From Arabidopsis thaliana (taxonomy: Eukaryota > Streptophyta > Magnoliopsida > Brassicales > Brassicaceae): a DNA stretch of 64,000 nt. The position numbers were made by a program, and so were the translations under genes. Location of the stretch: positions 8,557,001-8,621,000 of the forward strand of contig NC_003075.7 in assembly GCF_000001735.4 (NCBI RefSeq). The letters run 5' to 3'. This document shows positions 12,745-24,372 of this stretch, one piece after another. Below the pieces are notes generated by a model, which was not told where the DNA came from, made no database searches, and saw only the letters and a list, made by a program, of their open reading frames with translations. Numbering within the stretch: the stretch's first letter is position 1; the number at the start of each line of letters is the position of its first letter.

Positions 12745-12790
12745 TAGATTAGAGAAGAGAGAGAGAGAGAGAGAGAAAGAAAGAGAGAGC
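12745..12790 (-). promoter_or_regulatory. GA/CT-rich tract in the PAT1H2 leader or promoter
   Basis: A run of GA dinucleotides (AGAGAGAGAGAGAGAG and nearby GAAAGAAAGAGAG) lies about 240-280 bp upstream of the PAT1H2 start codon. On the coding strand it reads as a CT-rich tract, a common feature of Arabidopsis core promoters and 5' leaders. The transcription start is not visible from the sequence. Confidence 0.45.
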
Positions 12791-12799
12791 CTTTTTTTA

Positions 12800-14670
12800 T
12801 TATCTCTGCCCTGTGCTATGCGTAACATTGACACATCTCGAACAAATCCTCATTTCTCTGTCTGAAATAAGCATTTCACCTTTTTTTTTTTTTTGGTTCG
12901 TTAAGTTAAAATAAAAGAGAATAAATTAAAAATGTTTTCTTTTGTCGTCAAGGAAAAATTCTCTTCTGTTGACAAAAAATCAAAAGTAAAAATATTCCAC
13001 TTTCCGAACTTTTTTTTCTTTTAATTAAAATTATACAGTATGTTACTAAAATTAGTGATAGTGATTACAAAAGATAAGAATAACCTTTTTTTAGTGCTGT
13101 CTGCTTTTTTATTTTATTATTCTCTCTATTTTAATATTATTTATTACATATTGCTGTGTCTACTAATATTAGTGATCATAAACATTTTCTTATCATAGAA
13201 ATATAATTTCCTGCGGCATTTGAAAAACATCGACCGATTTCGTGTAATCCACACTACATTCACGATTAAAAAAAATTATTTTTTTAACATATGAGACCAC
13301 TATAAACAATTATACATGTAAACCATACATAATTTCATAATTTGCATTTCTAGGCTTCAGATTTTATATGAAAACATTAAATAAATTATTGGATAACTAC
13401 GAGAATTCGTCTTATTTCTGTAATTATTTTGGATAACTACGAAAAACAATTTAATTGATATAGCCATATAGGTTATACCACATCCACTAACTACTAGTAT
13501 ATGATTCTAATTAGTAAGACGATCCTTCTAAATATATGATTCCACCTATTTTCTCCTTTTAAGTTTATGCTTTTACTTGTTTGAAACTCCTCAACCAAAC
13601 CAAATAAGTTAGTTATGAAAACTTAATTGCATAGAGATTAACAAAATTAAATACACATCGACGAAATAAAATAAAATAACTGGAGGGACAAGTTATATGG
13701 TCCATGTGAACGGATTTCATCCGGTCGGTTCAATTTGATCTCATTTGCTAATTTATTATACACAAATTCAAATGGTCTATTTTTTATAAAATATGACACC
13801 TATATACTTACTTGCGTAGACACGATATAACCGGCCAAGCAAAGTTTTCTAAAATATATAATAATCTGCAAATATGATGTTAACAGTCCATAATTATAGA
13901 CTATAGTCTCGCAGTGGCTAGAAAAGTCAAGCATGCAATTTTTAATTATAAATATTTGACACATTTTAGTAGAATTATAAACAAATATATTGATTGCTGC
14001 GAGAAGAAGTTTCCAACTTTGTTCGTATGATGAAAGGTAAATTTTGTGATCGAAAACGAAAGTAGACATGTTTGAAAGTCTTAAAATATTGGTAGAAAGG
14101 TTTTCGAAATTTTCGTGACAATTAAATTGATAATTTTGAGTATGGAACTTGATCGAAAAATTAGAAGATTTTGAGAAAAAGACAGCATGTTTTTATGCGA
14201 TACAATGTATAGTTTCACAAACAATTCCAATAATAATATGATAAATGTATAATTTTGTAGATAGTATAAGTGTAATTTTGTAAAAGTTAGTCACTATACA
14301 TAGTGGTAGTGCTATGAGCAAGCCAAAAAACATATATGAGTAACTAAAATTAGCAGTCAAATATAGAGTTGGATAGCTTCAACACCAATCATAAAAGTTT
14401 TATCAAAACCGTTACTAAAAGTTTTACTTTTTTTTTTTTTTACAGCTCTCTCGTATAATTCTTTTGTAAATTTTGCACTATTTCAAAAATACTTACAACT
14501 CCAGCTAACAACTTAATTCTTTTTACAGTTTTGTATTATCAATGGGATCCATAACAGTTGTATAATTTTATATATGTCTTTGTTAGTTCAAAAAAAAAAG
14601 TTTTTGTAATAATAACTCTTTTGAAGTTTGTACGAACGTAAGAAAAAAAAAAAAGGAAAACTAGAATTAG
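12800..14670. other. AT-rich intergenic region, no gene seen
   Basis: About 1.9 kb between PAT1H2 and RPL27C, mostly AT-rich with poly-T runs. A short direct repeat, TTGGATAACTACGA, occurs near 13390 and 13430. The open frame at 13800-14069 has no recognisable features. I see no transposon ends and no RNA gene. Confidence 0.55.
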
Positions 14671-14675
14671 TATGA

Positions 14676-14842
14676 CCCAATAACTGAAGCTAGGTTTACC
14701 AGGCCGTGTGATAAGAATATAAAGCCCAAATTAAAAATGGGTCTAACCTAAAGGCCCAATAACTGAAACTAGGTTCTCTCCGCATCCATTTTCTGCATTA
14801 CTATTAAAGCCGCATTTCTCATAGAATCCGCCACTTAGGGTT
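14676..14842 (+). promoter_or_regulatory. Ribosomal-protein promoter: site II elements, telo-box and a direct repeat
   Basis: Two site II elements (TGGGCY) are present in reverse orientation as AGCCCA (14723-14728) and GGCCCA (14753-14758). A telo-box core, TTAGGGTT, is at 14835-14842, about 55 bp before the RPL27C start codon. Site II plus telo-box is the standard signature of Arabidopsis ribosomal-protein and other growth-linked genes, bound by TCP and telomere-repeat-binding factors. A 20-bp direct repeat, CCCAATAACTGAARCTAGGT, occurs at 14676 and 14755 and includes one site II element. Confidence 0.75.
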
Positions 14843-14847
14843 CATAG

Positions 14848-15303
<456 letters not shown>

Positions 15304-16124
15304 AGAAATTTTCTATTTCGTGAGGAATTCATTTTGAGCGTTTTGTTATCGTGTTTTTTAGTTTCTAGGGTTCATTTCCCATGGTGAAAAATGTGGATCC
15401 TGTTTTGGATTGTGGAAGATGTTTTGTTGAAGTTTGGATTATGGATTTGATCTTTTATTTTGATTCTCTAATGCATTCTTATTTACTCTTTTGTTTCCGT
15501 TGAATTATATTTGCTTAGGCTTGAGGAAATGATGAATTTAGTAACGTCTTTAGGCTGATATTGGTTAAAATCTGGAGGTCCATTGCAAAGAATTCTTGTT
15601 CATAGCCTTAGTTAGAAAATTATAGATGTTCAAGTTTCGTAATCTTCGAAATTGAATTTGGTGTTACTAATTGTCTTAATCACGGTTTTGAATTAGCAAA
15701 ATATCAATAGCTAATTGTTTTTTGAGCAAGGTTCTGATACAATGGCTATATCTCCTTTGTTTATAAGCTTCTCTGGCATTAAGTTTTGATAGAATCGGGA
15801 AATGTATTTACCAAAAGTTGAATCTTGTATCGTTTTTGTTAGATTCTGAATATCCCATTGCAAGTAGCTTATTCCTAAACTCGTCGTAAAATACAGCAAA
15901 TTTTCGAGTTTCATTTGTCTAGGAAATTGATAATTTGTAATCATCAAACTTACAGATACAGCCAATGATGTTAATTATTTATTTCAGAGTATTGAGAAAA
16001 ACTCACATATGATTTCTCTGTTAACTGTATAACAAAACGCAGGCTACTAAAAAACAATCACTATTGCGGTATCGTTAATCTGATCTAAAGACAGATTTGT
16101 AGGCTTATGTGATTGTTTGTTTTC
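15304..16124. other. Convergent 3' flanks of RPL27C and the carrier gene
   Basis: About 820 bp between two convergent stop codons. It holds the presumed 3' UTRs of both genes and AT-rich sequence. The open frame at 15711-15965 is lysine- and asparagine-rich with no family match that I can see. Confidence 0.5.
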
Positions 16125-17864
16125 TCACTTGGGAACCAATAAATCGACAGCTAAGTAATAGCTTCCTACGATCACAGTCGATGCAACAGAGCTTCGAGCC
16201 ATCCTCATCCCAATACCTCGGAACAAGAGATTTCTGTCTGTAGGATGGATTCCTGTCCATCTCTCTAATCTCTTCCCTGGTTTATTCCATTTTAGAAACT
16301 TCCTCTCCTTTGCTGTATACTGTAAGTAAAACAATAGAAACCCAACAGAGAAAATGAGTTTCATATCTCTTTGTAAGATAAAGTGGAAAGCCATGAGTAG
16401 AGTTTCTTTAAACCTTTGGCAATATTACACACTGTGCACGTGTTCTTGCTGTGTCAAAGCTATGTGATGCTGCAGCTGCAACGGCACCAGATATCCCAGC
16501 AGCAAGGCTAATGGCTACCGGAGATAAAGGTCCAACTTCTTCTTCAGAACTGAATTCATCAAGTTTCCGCATAATCATTTTAACAATCAACAATCCAAGT
16601 TCAAGTGAATTGAGAATTCAGTGTCGATTGAGAGTTTTAAGTACCTGGGCAGAGGATTCATCCCAACAGCTTTCCAACCGACCATTGCCTCGTGAAGAAA
16701 CTGCCATGTTGAAAAGAATACTCCACCGTAAATACAATCTCTTATAAGACCTGAACGTAGATTCCTCCATAAAGCTCTATATCCTTCAAGTGATGCAACA
16801 TCGAGCGGTCTCTTAACATCCATGGCTGATGGTGGGTTTCCTGTTCCAGTCATCATCCAAGGGTACTCTTGCAAAGCAGCTGTCATGTTTGGGTGTTTGT
16901 GATTTAAGACGGATAAGAGACTGACTGTTTGTGTCAATGACTTTACATCAAGAGTGTATCTTCTTAGCAGTTTTGTGATCATGGGTGAGACCGGTGCGGT
17001 CTCTGCAACAGCGGAAGCATTTGGAGCCCGTGATGCAGCAGTCACTTGTTTTCGGACTTTGATTAGCTCAAATGGAGAAGTCATCACTGTTTCTGCTGCA
17101 CCTCCCACCAGACCAGCCAGAAAAGCTTCACCAACACTCACGTAGTTATCATGTCGACCATCTGGAGCGAAATGAATTCATATTCAGATTCTTCAAGACA
17201 AAGGTATTGCCCAAAAAGGAACCAAATTTGCGTATAAATGACATGAATGTATGTGAACACTGTTGCATATTCTAACATAATCCATGAACAAATGATTGCT
17301 GTATTGACTAATTAACTGATGTTATTGAGCTAATTGACAGAGGAGCTAGACACAAAGAAACCTAATCTTGAATCATCGAAATCAGACACAACAAAGGAGA
17401 CATGGACCTGTGTAATACCTTTGTAGAAAGCTGTTAGAATCTCATAGACACCAAACCTTGCACCAAAACCAGAAATTCTTCCTAAAGTTAACGATCCAAG
17501 ACCACTGTACAGACCTGCATTTGAAGAACATGTCATTATGCCTGATGCAGAATCAGAAAATGATTGGAATCTAAAAGAGTAGTTTGCGAACCTGAATAGC
17601 CAGAGAATCGAAGAACTCTATTAAAAACTTGAAAGGAGCTTAATTTCTTATTGGGTCCTGAACCAACCTGTAGTTCAATGCTATTCTTAATCCCCAGATG
17701 AATCTAAGTGATAAAAAGAACAATTTGGTGAAGAAGAGGGAAAAAACCTGGATAATGGTTTTGATGGTATCTAAAGGATAAGCGAGAGCAGTTCCTAACG
17801 AGACAGAGGCCGAGGCAGCGATGGCATGTGTCGCAAACTGATGATTCTCAAGAAGCTTATCCAT
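16125..17864 (-). CDS. Mitochondrial carrier family protein (378 aa, six exons)
   Basis: Exons on the minus strand are 17864-17748, 17667-17592, 17514-17419, 17161-16645, 16549-16414 and 16319-16125; the phases are consistent and give 378 aa. The protein starts MDKLLENHQFATHAIAASAS. Carrier signature P-x-[DE]-x2-[KR] appears as PLDTIK (first repeat) and PFELIK in VMTSPFELIKVRKQ (second repeat). The third repeat is the divergent SFDTARTRAQC, where the usual proline is Ser. Glycine-rich helix segments (GEAFLAGLVGGAAETV, ISLAAGISGAVAAAAS) are typical of the six-helix fold of SLC25 transporters of the inner membrane. The substrate cannot be told from sequence. I recall the locus as At4g15010. The start at 17864 is preferred over an upstream in-frame Met at 17885 because the conserved part begins there, but this is uncertain. 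Confidence 0.87.
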
Positions 17865-18805
17865 CTTTAGCCTCAGCGAAAACAAATGTACATATACCTA
17901 TACGTTTTTGTCAGCAACACTACAGACTACAGTATCAGTATTCAAACATACTATGTCCTTTACTCTTATCATAGTCTCCAAAATTAAGAGGTTTAGAAGT
18001 AGATCAACAAGTTCTTATCATCCATTTGATCCAACACAAAATAAACAATAATTAGAGTATTATCATACCTCAAGTCAAGAAGAGTTTTCTCTCACAGGAT
18101 ATTAAGTAAACAGAAACCTCATCATCAACCTCAAAGATGTTTCACGTTGAAGCAAAACCCAGATCAGCGACAGAGAGAAGACGAAGAAGACGACCGACGC
18201 TAATCGGAGAAGAAAAGACGACGTCGTTCAATCAGAAAATGCCCTAAAGGAAATGACGTCGTTTTAGTTATCAAGGGTAAACAAAAAAAAGTTAAAAAAC
18301 GGAAAACAAATTTTAGCAAAATTGGGTTGGTGACGTCACGATACAGATTTGCCGATTTATAGGTCATAAACCAGAAAAAGCTGCCAAACCTATTTTCTTC
18401 GAACCCTAAAAACGGGCCGGGTCGATTTCTCCGCCATCGCAATCCTCCACCCTCCTCTGATTCTCTCCGCCGTTCGTCGGAAATCTCCATCTCCGGCTGA
18501 TTCCAGCTTCCTCTTCTCCAGAACCGAAGCTACTGTACCGGAATTTTATCACTTTCCCCGAAACCGATTCACCGTAACCGGCCACAAACCAAATCAGGTC
18601 TTTTCTCTTCATCTCCTTGTACAAATTTTTTACGGGTTTGTTTTGTTTGTATCGAAATTGTTTATTCCGGCTAAGAATTTGGTGCATGAGGTCTGCGAAA
18701 TTTCAAATCTTTTTTCTCGAATTGTTCATTAGAGGATCTAGGCTTATTTACCCATTAACAAAGTCTTTACCTTTTCTTATATCTTCTTCCTCTTGAATGA
18801 ATTAG
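17865..18805. promoter_or_regulatory. Bidirectional promoter region with a cluster of ACGT (bZIP-type) sites
   Basis: This gap separates the divergent carrier and hAT genes and holds their promoters and leaders. A perfect TGACGTCA palindrome lies at 18331-18338. Two further GACGTC cores lie near 18219 and 18254. These are C-box/TGA-type sites for bZIP factors. The hAT 5' leader is G+C-rich near 18400-18600 and probably contains an intron ending just before the ATG at 18806. Confidence 0.55.
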
Positions 18806-21372
18806 ATGGATGCGGAATTAGAACCTGTAGCTCTTACACCTCAGAAACAAGACAATGCATGGAAGCATTGTGAAATTTACAAATATGGTGATAGACTTCA
18901 GATGCGTTGTCTCTACTGTCGGAAAATGTTCAAAGGTGGTGGTATAACTAGGGTTAAGGAACATCTTGCTGGTAAAAAGGGACAAGGTACTATCTGTGAC
19001 CAAGTTCCTGAAGATGTTAGGCTCTTTTTGCAGCAGTGTATTGATGGAACTGTGAGACGTCAGAGGAAGAGACATAAATCTAGTTCAGAGCCTTTGTCTG
19101 TTGCTTCTTTACCTCCTATTGAAGGAGATATGATGGTCGTTCAACCTGATGTAAATGACGGGTTTAAGTCGCCGGGTAGTTCGGATGTCGTTGTGCAAAA
19201 CGAGAGCTTGTTGAGTGGCAGAACAAAGCAAAGGACTTACAGGAGTAAAAAGAATGCTTTTGAGAATGGTAGTGCGAGTAACAATGTTGATTTGATTGGT
19301 AGAGATATGGATAATTTGATTCCGGTTGCGATTAGTAGTGTGAAGAACATTGTGCATCCTTCCTTTAGAGATAGGGAGAATACAATTCATATGGCGATTG
19401 GAAGGTTTTTGTTTGGTATTGGAGCTGATTTTGATGCAGTGAATTCTGTTAATTTCCAACCGATGATCGATGCCATTGCCTCTGGAGGATTCGGGGTATC
19501 TGCTCCCACGCATGATGACCTTCGAGGGTGGATACTGAAGAATTGTGTTGAGGAGATGGCGAAAGAGATTGATGAATGCAAAGCGATGTGGAAGAGGACT
19601 GGCTGTTCTATTTTGGTTGAGGAACTGAACTCTGATAAAGGCTTTAAAGTTCTTAACTTTTTGGTTTATTGCCCTGAAAAGGTAGTGTTTCTGAAATCTG
19701 TGGACGCATCTGAGGTTTTATCTTCTGCTGATAAATTGTTTGAGCTACTTAGCGAACTGGTTGAAGAAGTTGGCAGTACCAATGTTGTTCAAGTGATTAC
19801 AAAATGTGATGATTACTACGTTGATGCTGGGAAAAGGTTGATGCTTGTGTATCCTTCTCTATATTGGGTTCCTTGCGCTGCACATTGCATAGACCAGATG
19901 CTCGAGGAGTTTGGGAAACTTGGCTGGATAAGTGAGACTATTGAACAGGCTCAAGCTATCACAAGATTTGTTTATAACCATAGTGGTGTTTTAAATCTGA
20001 TGTGGAAATTTACTTCTGGTAATGATATTCTGCTACCAGCATTTAGCTCTTCTGCCACAAATTTTGCTACATTGGGAAGAATAGCCGAGCTCAAATCCAA
20101 TCTGCAGGCTATGGTTACTTCGGCCGAGTGGAATGAATGTTCATATTCGGAAGAACCAAGTGGATTGGTGATGAATGCTCTCACTGATGAAGCCTTTTGG
20201 AAGGCAGTAGCTTTGGTAAACCATTTAACTAGTCCTCTTTTGCGGGCTTTGAGAATAGTTTGTTCTGAAAAGAGACCTGCAATGGGGTATGTCTATGCAG
20301 CATTGTACCGAGCAAAGGATGCAATCAAGACACATCTGGTTAATAGGGAGGATTACATAATATACTGGAAAATTATAGATCGATGGTGGGAGCAACAACA
20401 GCATATTCCTTTGCTTGCTGCTGGTTTCTTTCTTAATCCAAAACTCTTTTATAATACCAACGAAGAAATCCGTAGTGAGCTTATTCTATCGGTGCTCGAT
20501 TGCATTGAGAGATTGGTTCCTGACGACAAGATTCAAGATAAAATCATCAAGGAGTTAACCTCCTACAAAACTGCTGGTGGAGTTTTTGGAAGAAACTTGG
20601 CAATAAGAGCTCGGGATACAATGCTTCCTGGTATGGTTAATTTTCCTGATTTTCTTGTATAAATCTTTTCGCTTGTACTTCTCTTACTTGACTCTCGTTA
20701 CATTCTTGTTTCTTAGCTGAGTGGTGGTCTACGTATGGAGAAAGCTGCTTGAACCTCTCACGTTTTGCGATACGCATTCTTAGTCAGACGTGCAGTTCAT
20801 CAGTTAGCTGCAGGAGAAACCAGATACCTGTCGAACACATATACCAATCAAAGAACTCCATTGAGCAAAAACGACTCAGCGATCTTGTATTTGTTCAGTA
20901 CAACATGCGCCTCAGACAACTGTAAGTCTTAGATCTTGTCCCATCTCAGCCAACTGCATTGTTTCCAAGGAATAAGAAAGTATAGAAATAATGGTTCTAT
21001 GTCTTCTCTAGGGGTCCTGGAAGCGGAGATGACACACTAGACCCGTTGTCACACAACAGGATAGATGTTCTGAAAGAATGGGTTTCTGGAGACCAAGCTT
21101 GTGTAGAAGGAAATGGAAGCGCGGACTGGAAGTCGCTTGAGTCTATTCATAGGAACCAAGTAGCACCAATCATTGATGATACTGAAGACTTGGGTTCAGG
21201 TAAAAAGATTTAGCATCCTCGGACAACTTTTTTTGTGTGTTTCGAAGATTTGAGATTTTAAAAGTTGAAATGAATGTGTACAGGTTTCGATGATATTGAG
21301 ATATTCAAGGTAGAAAAAGAAGTGAGAGATGAAGGTTATTATACAAACACATCGGAGAAGTTATTCACGTAA
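18806..21372 (+). CDS. Domesticated hAT transposase-like protein with BED zinc finger (768 aa)
   Basis: Four exons (18806-20630, 20717-20921, 21012-21199, 21284-21372) give 768 aa. Near the N-terminus a BED-type zinc finger is visible: WKHCEIYKYGDRLQMRCLYC then TRVKEHL and a Cys. The middle holds the hAT/DUF659 core, with FLKSVDAS (first Asp region) and WVPCAAHCIDQM. The hAT C-terminal dimerisation segment follows (AEWWSTYG..LNLSRFAIRILS). The usual TDN second-Asp motif reads TKCDD here, so the catalytic centre is probably lost. No terminal inverted repeats flank the gene, and it has introns and a clean frame, which suggests a host gene, presumably DNA-binding in the nucleus. I recall it as At4g15020, paralogue of At3g22220. 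The molecular role is unknown to me. Confidence 0.88.
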
Positions 21373-21731
21373 GATTGATCATGGTTGGTTTAAGCTTCTT
21401 CGTCGATGCTTTCTGACTTACATGAAGCTGTTGTAGTCATAGGTGTCGATTTGTAACATTAGAGTCTTCCCTTTAGAATTATCTCTTCTACAAGACGTTT
21501 CAGTATTCTTATTCTTCTTACTCTGCATTGTCCTATTAGGTTTCCATAGAGTTTGGGTTTTATAATCAGGTTCTGTCCAGATTTTTAAGTTGTTTGACAA
21601 ATATATTTAATATGGTCATGAAATCTAAATGCCTATTTTCTTTCATATATATATTTGATGGCTTTGTTAGACCATCTGTTTTATTACTAGCATAATTACT
21701 CCTTAATTCTTGTCAAGTTTTTGACCGATAT

Positions 21732-21833
21732 CTAAGCATACACAACAGAAGGACCTCTCACAATGTATGATCCATTCGACCAAACCATAGAAACTGGAAG
21801 GTCATTGTCAGAGATTGTAATGGTGAGACCTTG
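21732..21833 (-). pseudogene. Relic of a subtilase C-terminal end
   Basis: On the minus strand this fragment reads in one open frame to a TAG stop at 21734-21732. It includes LTITIS, MVWSNGSYIVRGPSVVY and the stop. It aligns with the end of the subtilase at 24373 (VTVSG.., [17 protein letters not shown], stop). It is the last part of the fibronectin III-like domain of a subtilisin-type protease, with nothing else of the gene left. It lies between the hAT and FRA10AC1 genes and about 2.6 kb from the larger subtilase, in the same orientation. Confidence 0.8.
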
Positions 21834-21988
21834 AATTTCATCAGTTTAGAAACCAAAGACATTTCAGTGGCCCATATTATATGCCCATACGGCCCAGCCC
21901 ATTAAGAAACAATTGGAGCAATCGGAGAAAAAAGAGCCAGAGATAAGCTAAAAGGTCTACGATAGTTCCATCGGACATCGGCGGCGAC

Positions 21989-24180
21989 ATGACTTCTTCG
22001 GCGGCGATCAGATCTGACATCTACGACAGAGAAGAACGCAAGCAGTTAATCTTCCTTCTTTCGATTCTTCTTCTTCTTCATTCTCTTGTTCACTGTGTTC
22101 GAATTCTGTCTTCTTTCTCTTGATTGCTCAGTCGTGTGTGCAGGCAATACCAAGCACATATTCGTGGCCTGAATGCTTACGAGCGGCATAAGAAGTTCTT
22201 GAAAGACTACGGTACTACACGTCTTTCAATCTCCTTGTAAATGTCTTTGGATTTGTTAGCTCGATAATTAGGTTTTAATAATGGACAAAAAGTTTGGGAA
22301 ATAGGGTAAATAAGTGGCTTTCTATTTATCCAAAATCCATATTGTCCCAAATCAAAACTGGTTGATGAACAGTCTTCTCCTCTGAGCTAGGAAGGAGGGC
22401 TATAGTCAGCCTTACATGTCTTATTTGTGGTTCCATTAGAAAGAGTATTCTTTACCCTGGAGTTAGCTACTATTTGAGGAGCTGTTGGTGTTCTTGTTTA
22501 AGATTTTGTAGTTTCATTCTTTGTTTTGCAACTTTACAGTTCGATTTTATGGGAAGGATAAGCCTGCAGAAGTTAAGTTACCGGTTAAAACTGATCAGGA
22601 CACACTACGAGAAGGATACAGGTATGGTGCAATTGTCAATATGTTTTTGTGTTTTGGAAAGTTATAAGTTTTAAGATGCATGCTTTGTTGATGAATTTAC
22701 AAGTCTTATTGTTGAATCTTACTTTGTATTCGCCCTATTACTACATCGCCTTTGTATGTTTTTACTTAATTTTGGGCTTGTCTTGCAAGGTTTATACGTT
22801 CTGAAGAAGATGATTTGGATCCTTCTTGGGAGCAAAGACTGGTGAAACGATACTATGATAAGCTTTTTAAAGAGTATCCTTCAAAACATAGTGCTGCTTC
22901 AGATACACTAACATCCGTTAGATTACTTTAAGTTATGGGATTGTGGATAAGTGCATGTCTGTTCTCCTTGACTGTTTGAAGATACTGTATAGCTGACATG
23001 TCAAGGTACAAGACTGGTAAGGTAAAGTCTAGAGTGTGAGTACCACATCTCATTTTAGATTCCTGTAATCTTTTGTTCAGTTGACTTATTTTGAATTTTT
23101 TTGTAGATGGGTTTAAGATGGAGAACAGAAAAGGAAGTAATGACTGGGAAAGGTTAGTGGTACTTCAAACTCTTTGTCCATGATTTCTTTTGAAGGAGTT
23201 GTGATAAGAGTTTTGAGTGTAAATGCAATTGCTTTCTGTCAGGGCAGTTTATGTGTGGGAGCAAACATTGTGATGAAAAGGAAGGGTTAGCAAGCTATGA
23301 GGCATGTATCATTAGAGAGTTTCTCAATTACTGTTTTGATGTTTGTGTTGGATTTTTTCACTGAGCTTGTTGATTTTGCAGGTGAATTTTTCTTATCATG
23401 AAGCTGGAGAAGATAAACAAGCTCTTGTAAAACTCGTAGCTTGTGAGAGGTAGGCACTCATTGTACACCTTGCTTATCTCTATGCTTGTATCCTGGATTG
23501 TTTCTATGCTTTTGTTTAAAACTTTCTTGGTCTAATATCAAACATTTTTGGCATTAGATGTGCTGAGAAGTTATACTACAAAAAAAGAAAGGAGGGTGAA
23601 AGATCAGAGAGTAAAGAAAAGAAAAAACAGAAACGAAAACGGTATGGAGAAAGAGATCGTTATTTGATAACTAAGGGTCACAGTTTTGTTTTGGATTACA
23701 TTAAGCTAAACACACATTAATTTTCAAATTCAGGAGTAAATCACACAGTGAAGATGACACAGACGAAGAGGAGAAAAGAAAAGAGGGTGAAAGATCAGAG
23801 AGTAATGAAAAGAAAAAACAGAAACGAAATCGGTATGGAGAAAGAGATTCACTCATTTTACAACTAAGGGTCAGAGTTTTGTTTTGGATTACATTAAGCT
23901 AAACACATTAATTTTGAAATTCAGGAGTCAATCTCACAGTGAATATGACACTGACGAAGAGGATAGGAGAAAAGGTATGATATTTGCAAACTTCAATATA
24001 TTGGTGTCTATTCTATATAGAAAAGGTTATGGATTATTATAATTCTGGGAAGGAGTTAATAGAGTCATTCATATTGCAGGGAAAACAAGAAAGTCCAAGT
24101 TGGAAAGTGCTGATAGAGAAGGCAAGGATGATGAAAACTTCGATGAATACATGGAGGGGATGTTCCCGGGTAATGGGTGA
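21989..24180 (+). CDS. FRA10AC1-family protein, splicing-associated (278 aa, 12 exons)
   Basis: Twelve exons (21989-22044, 22144-22211, 22540-22621, 22790-22873, 22982-23021, 23107-23152, 23243-23301, 23382-23449, 23558-23641, 23734-23832, 23925-23974, 24080-24180) give 278 aa with every phase consistent. The conserved FRA10AC1 region covers about residues 20-175, with HIRGLNAYERHKKFLKDY, DLDPSWEQRLVKRYYDKLF, KTGKMGLRWRTEKEV and a four-Cys zinc site (CGSKHC..CERC). The tail is lysine/glutamate-rich with a duplicated KKKQKRxRSxSHSE unit. Human FRA10AC1 is found in late spliceosomal complexes, so a nuclear splicing role is inferred. Two introns are unusual: 22874-22981 looks U12-type and 23302-23381 has a GC donor. 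I recall the locus as At4g15030. Confidence 0.88.
22874..22981 (+). other. Probable U12-type (minor spliceosome) intron
   Basis: The donor reads GTATCCTT, the U12 consensus. A branch-site-like CTCCTTGAC sits with its A at 22971, ten bases before the AG acceptor at 22980-22981. Consensus for the U12 branch site is TTCCTTRAC. Only this junction joins the flanking exons in frame as KLFKE-YCIADMSRY. Length is 108 nt. Confidence 0.8.
23592..23973 (+). repeat. Tandem duplication of an exon plus intron, 191-bp period
   Basis: The segment beginning GAGGGTGAAAGATCAGAGAG at 23592 recurs at 23783, and CAGGAGTMAATC at 23731 recurs at 23922; both give a 191-bp period. Each unit contains a charged coding stretch, a 92-nt intron starting GTATGGAGAAAGAGAT, and the next exon start. 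The two introns are nearly identical, so the duplication is recent. Confidence 0.9.
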
Positions 24181-24372
24181 TATTCGAGACTTTCAAGTTT
24201 CAAAAGGTGACCATCTACATCGCAAGAATATCTTTTATATCATAGGCTAGATTGAGTTTGAACCCTGAAATGTAAACACTTACATAGCCCCTTATTCACT
24301 GAAAGAAATTGAATTTTAATATCGAGACCATAACATCAAATACTTTTATTATCTCGAGTTTGGTGTTGATAC

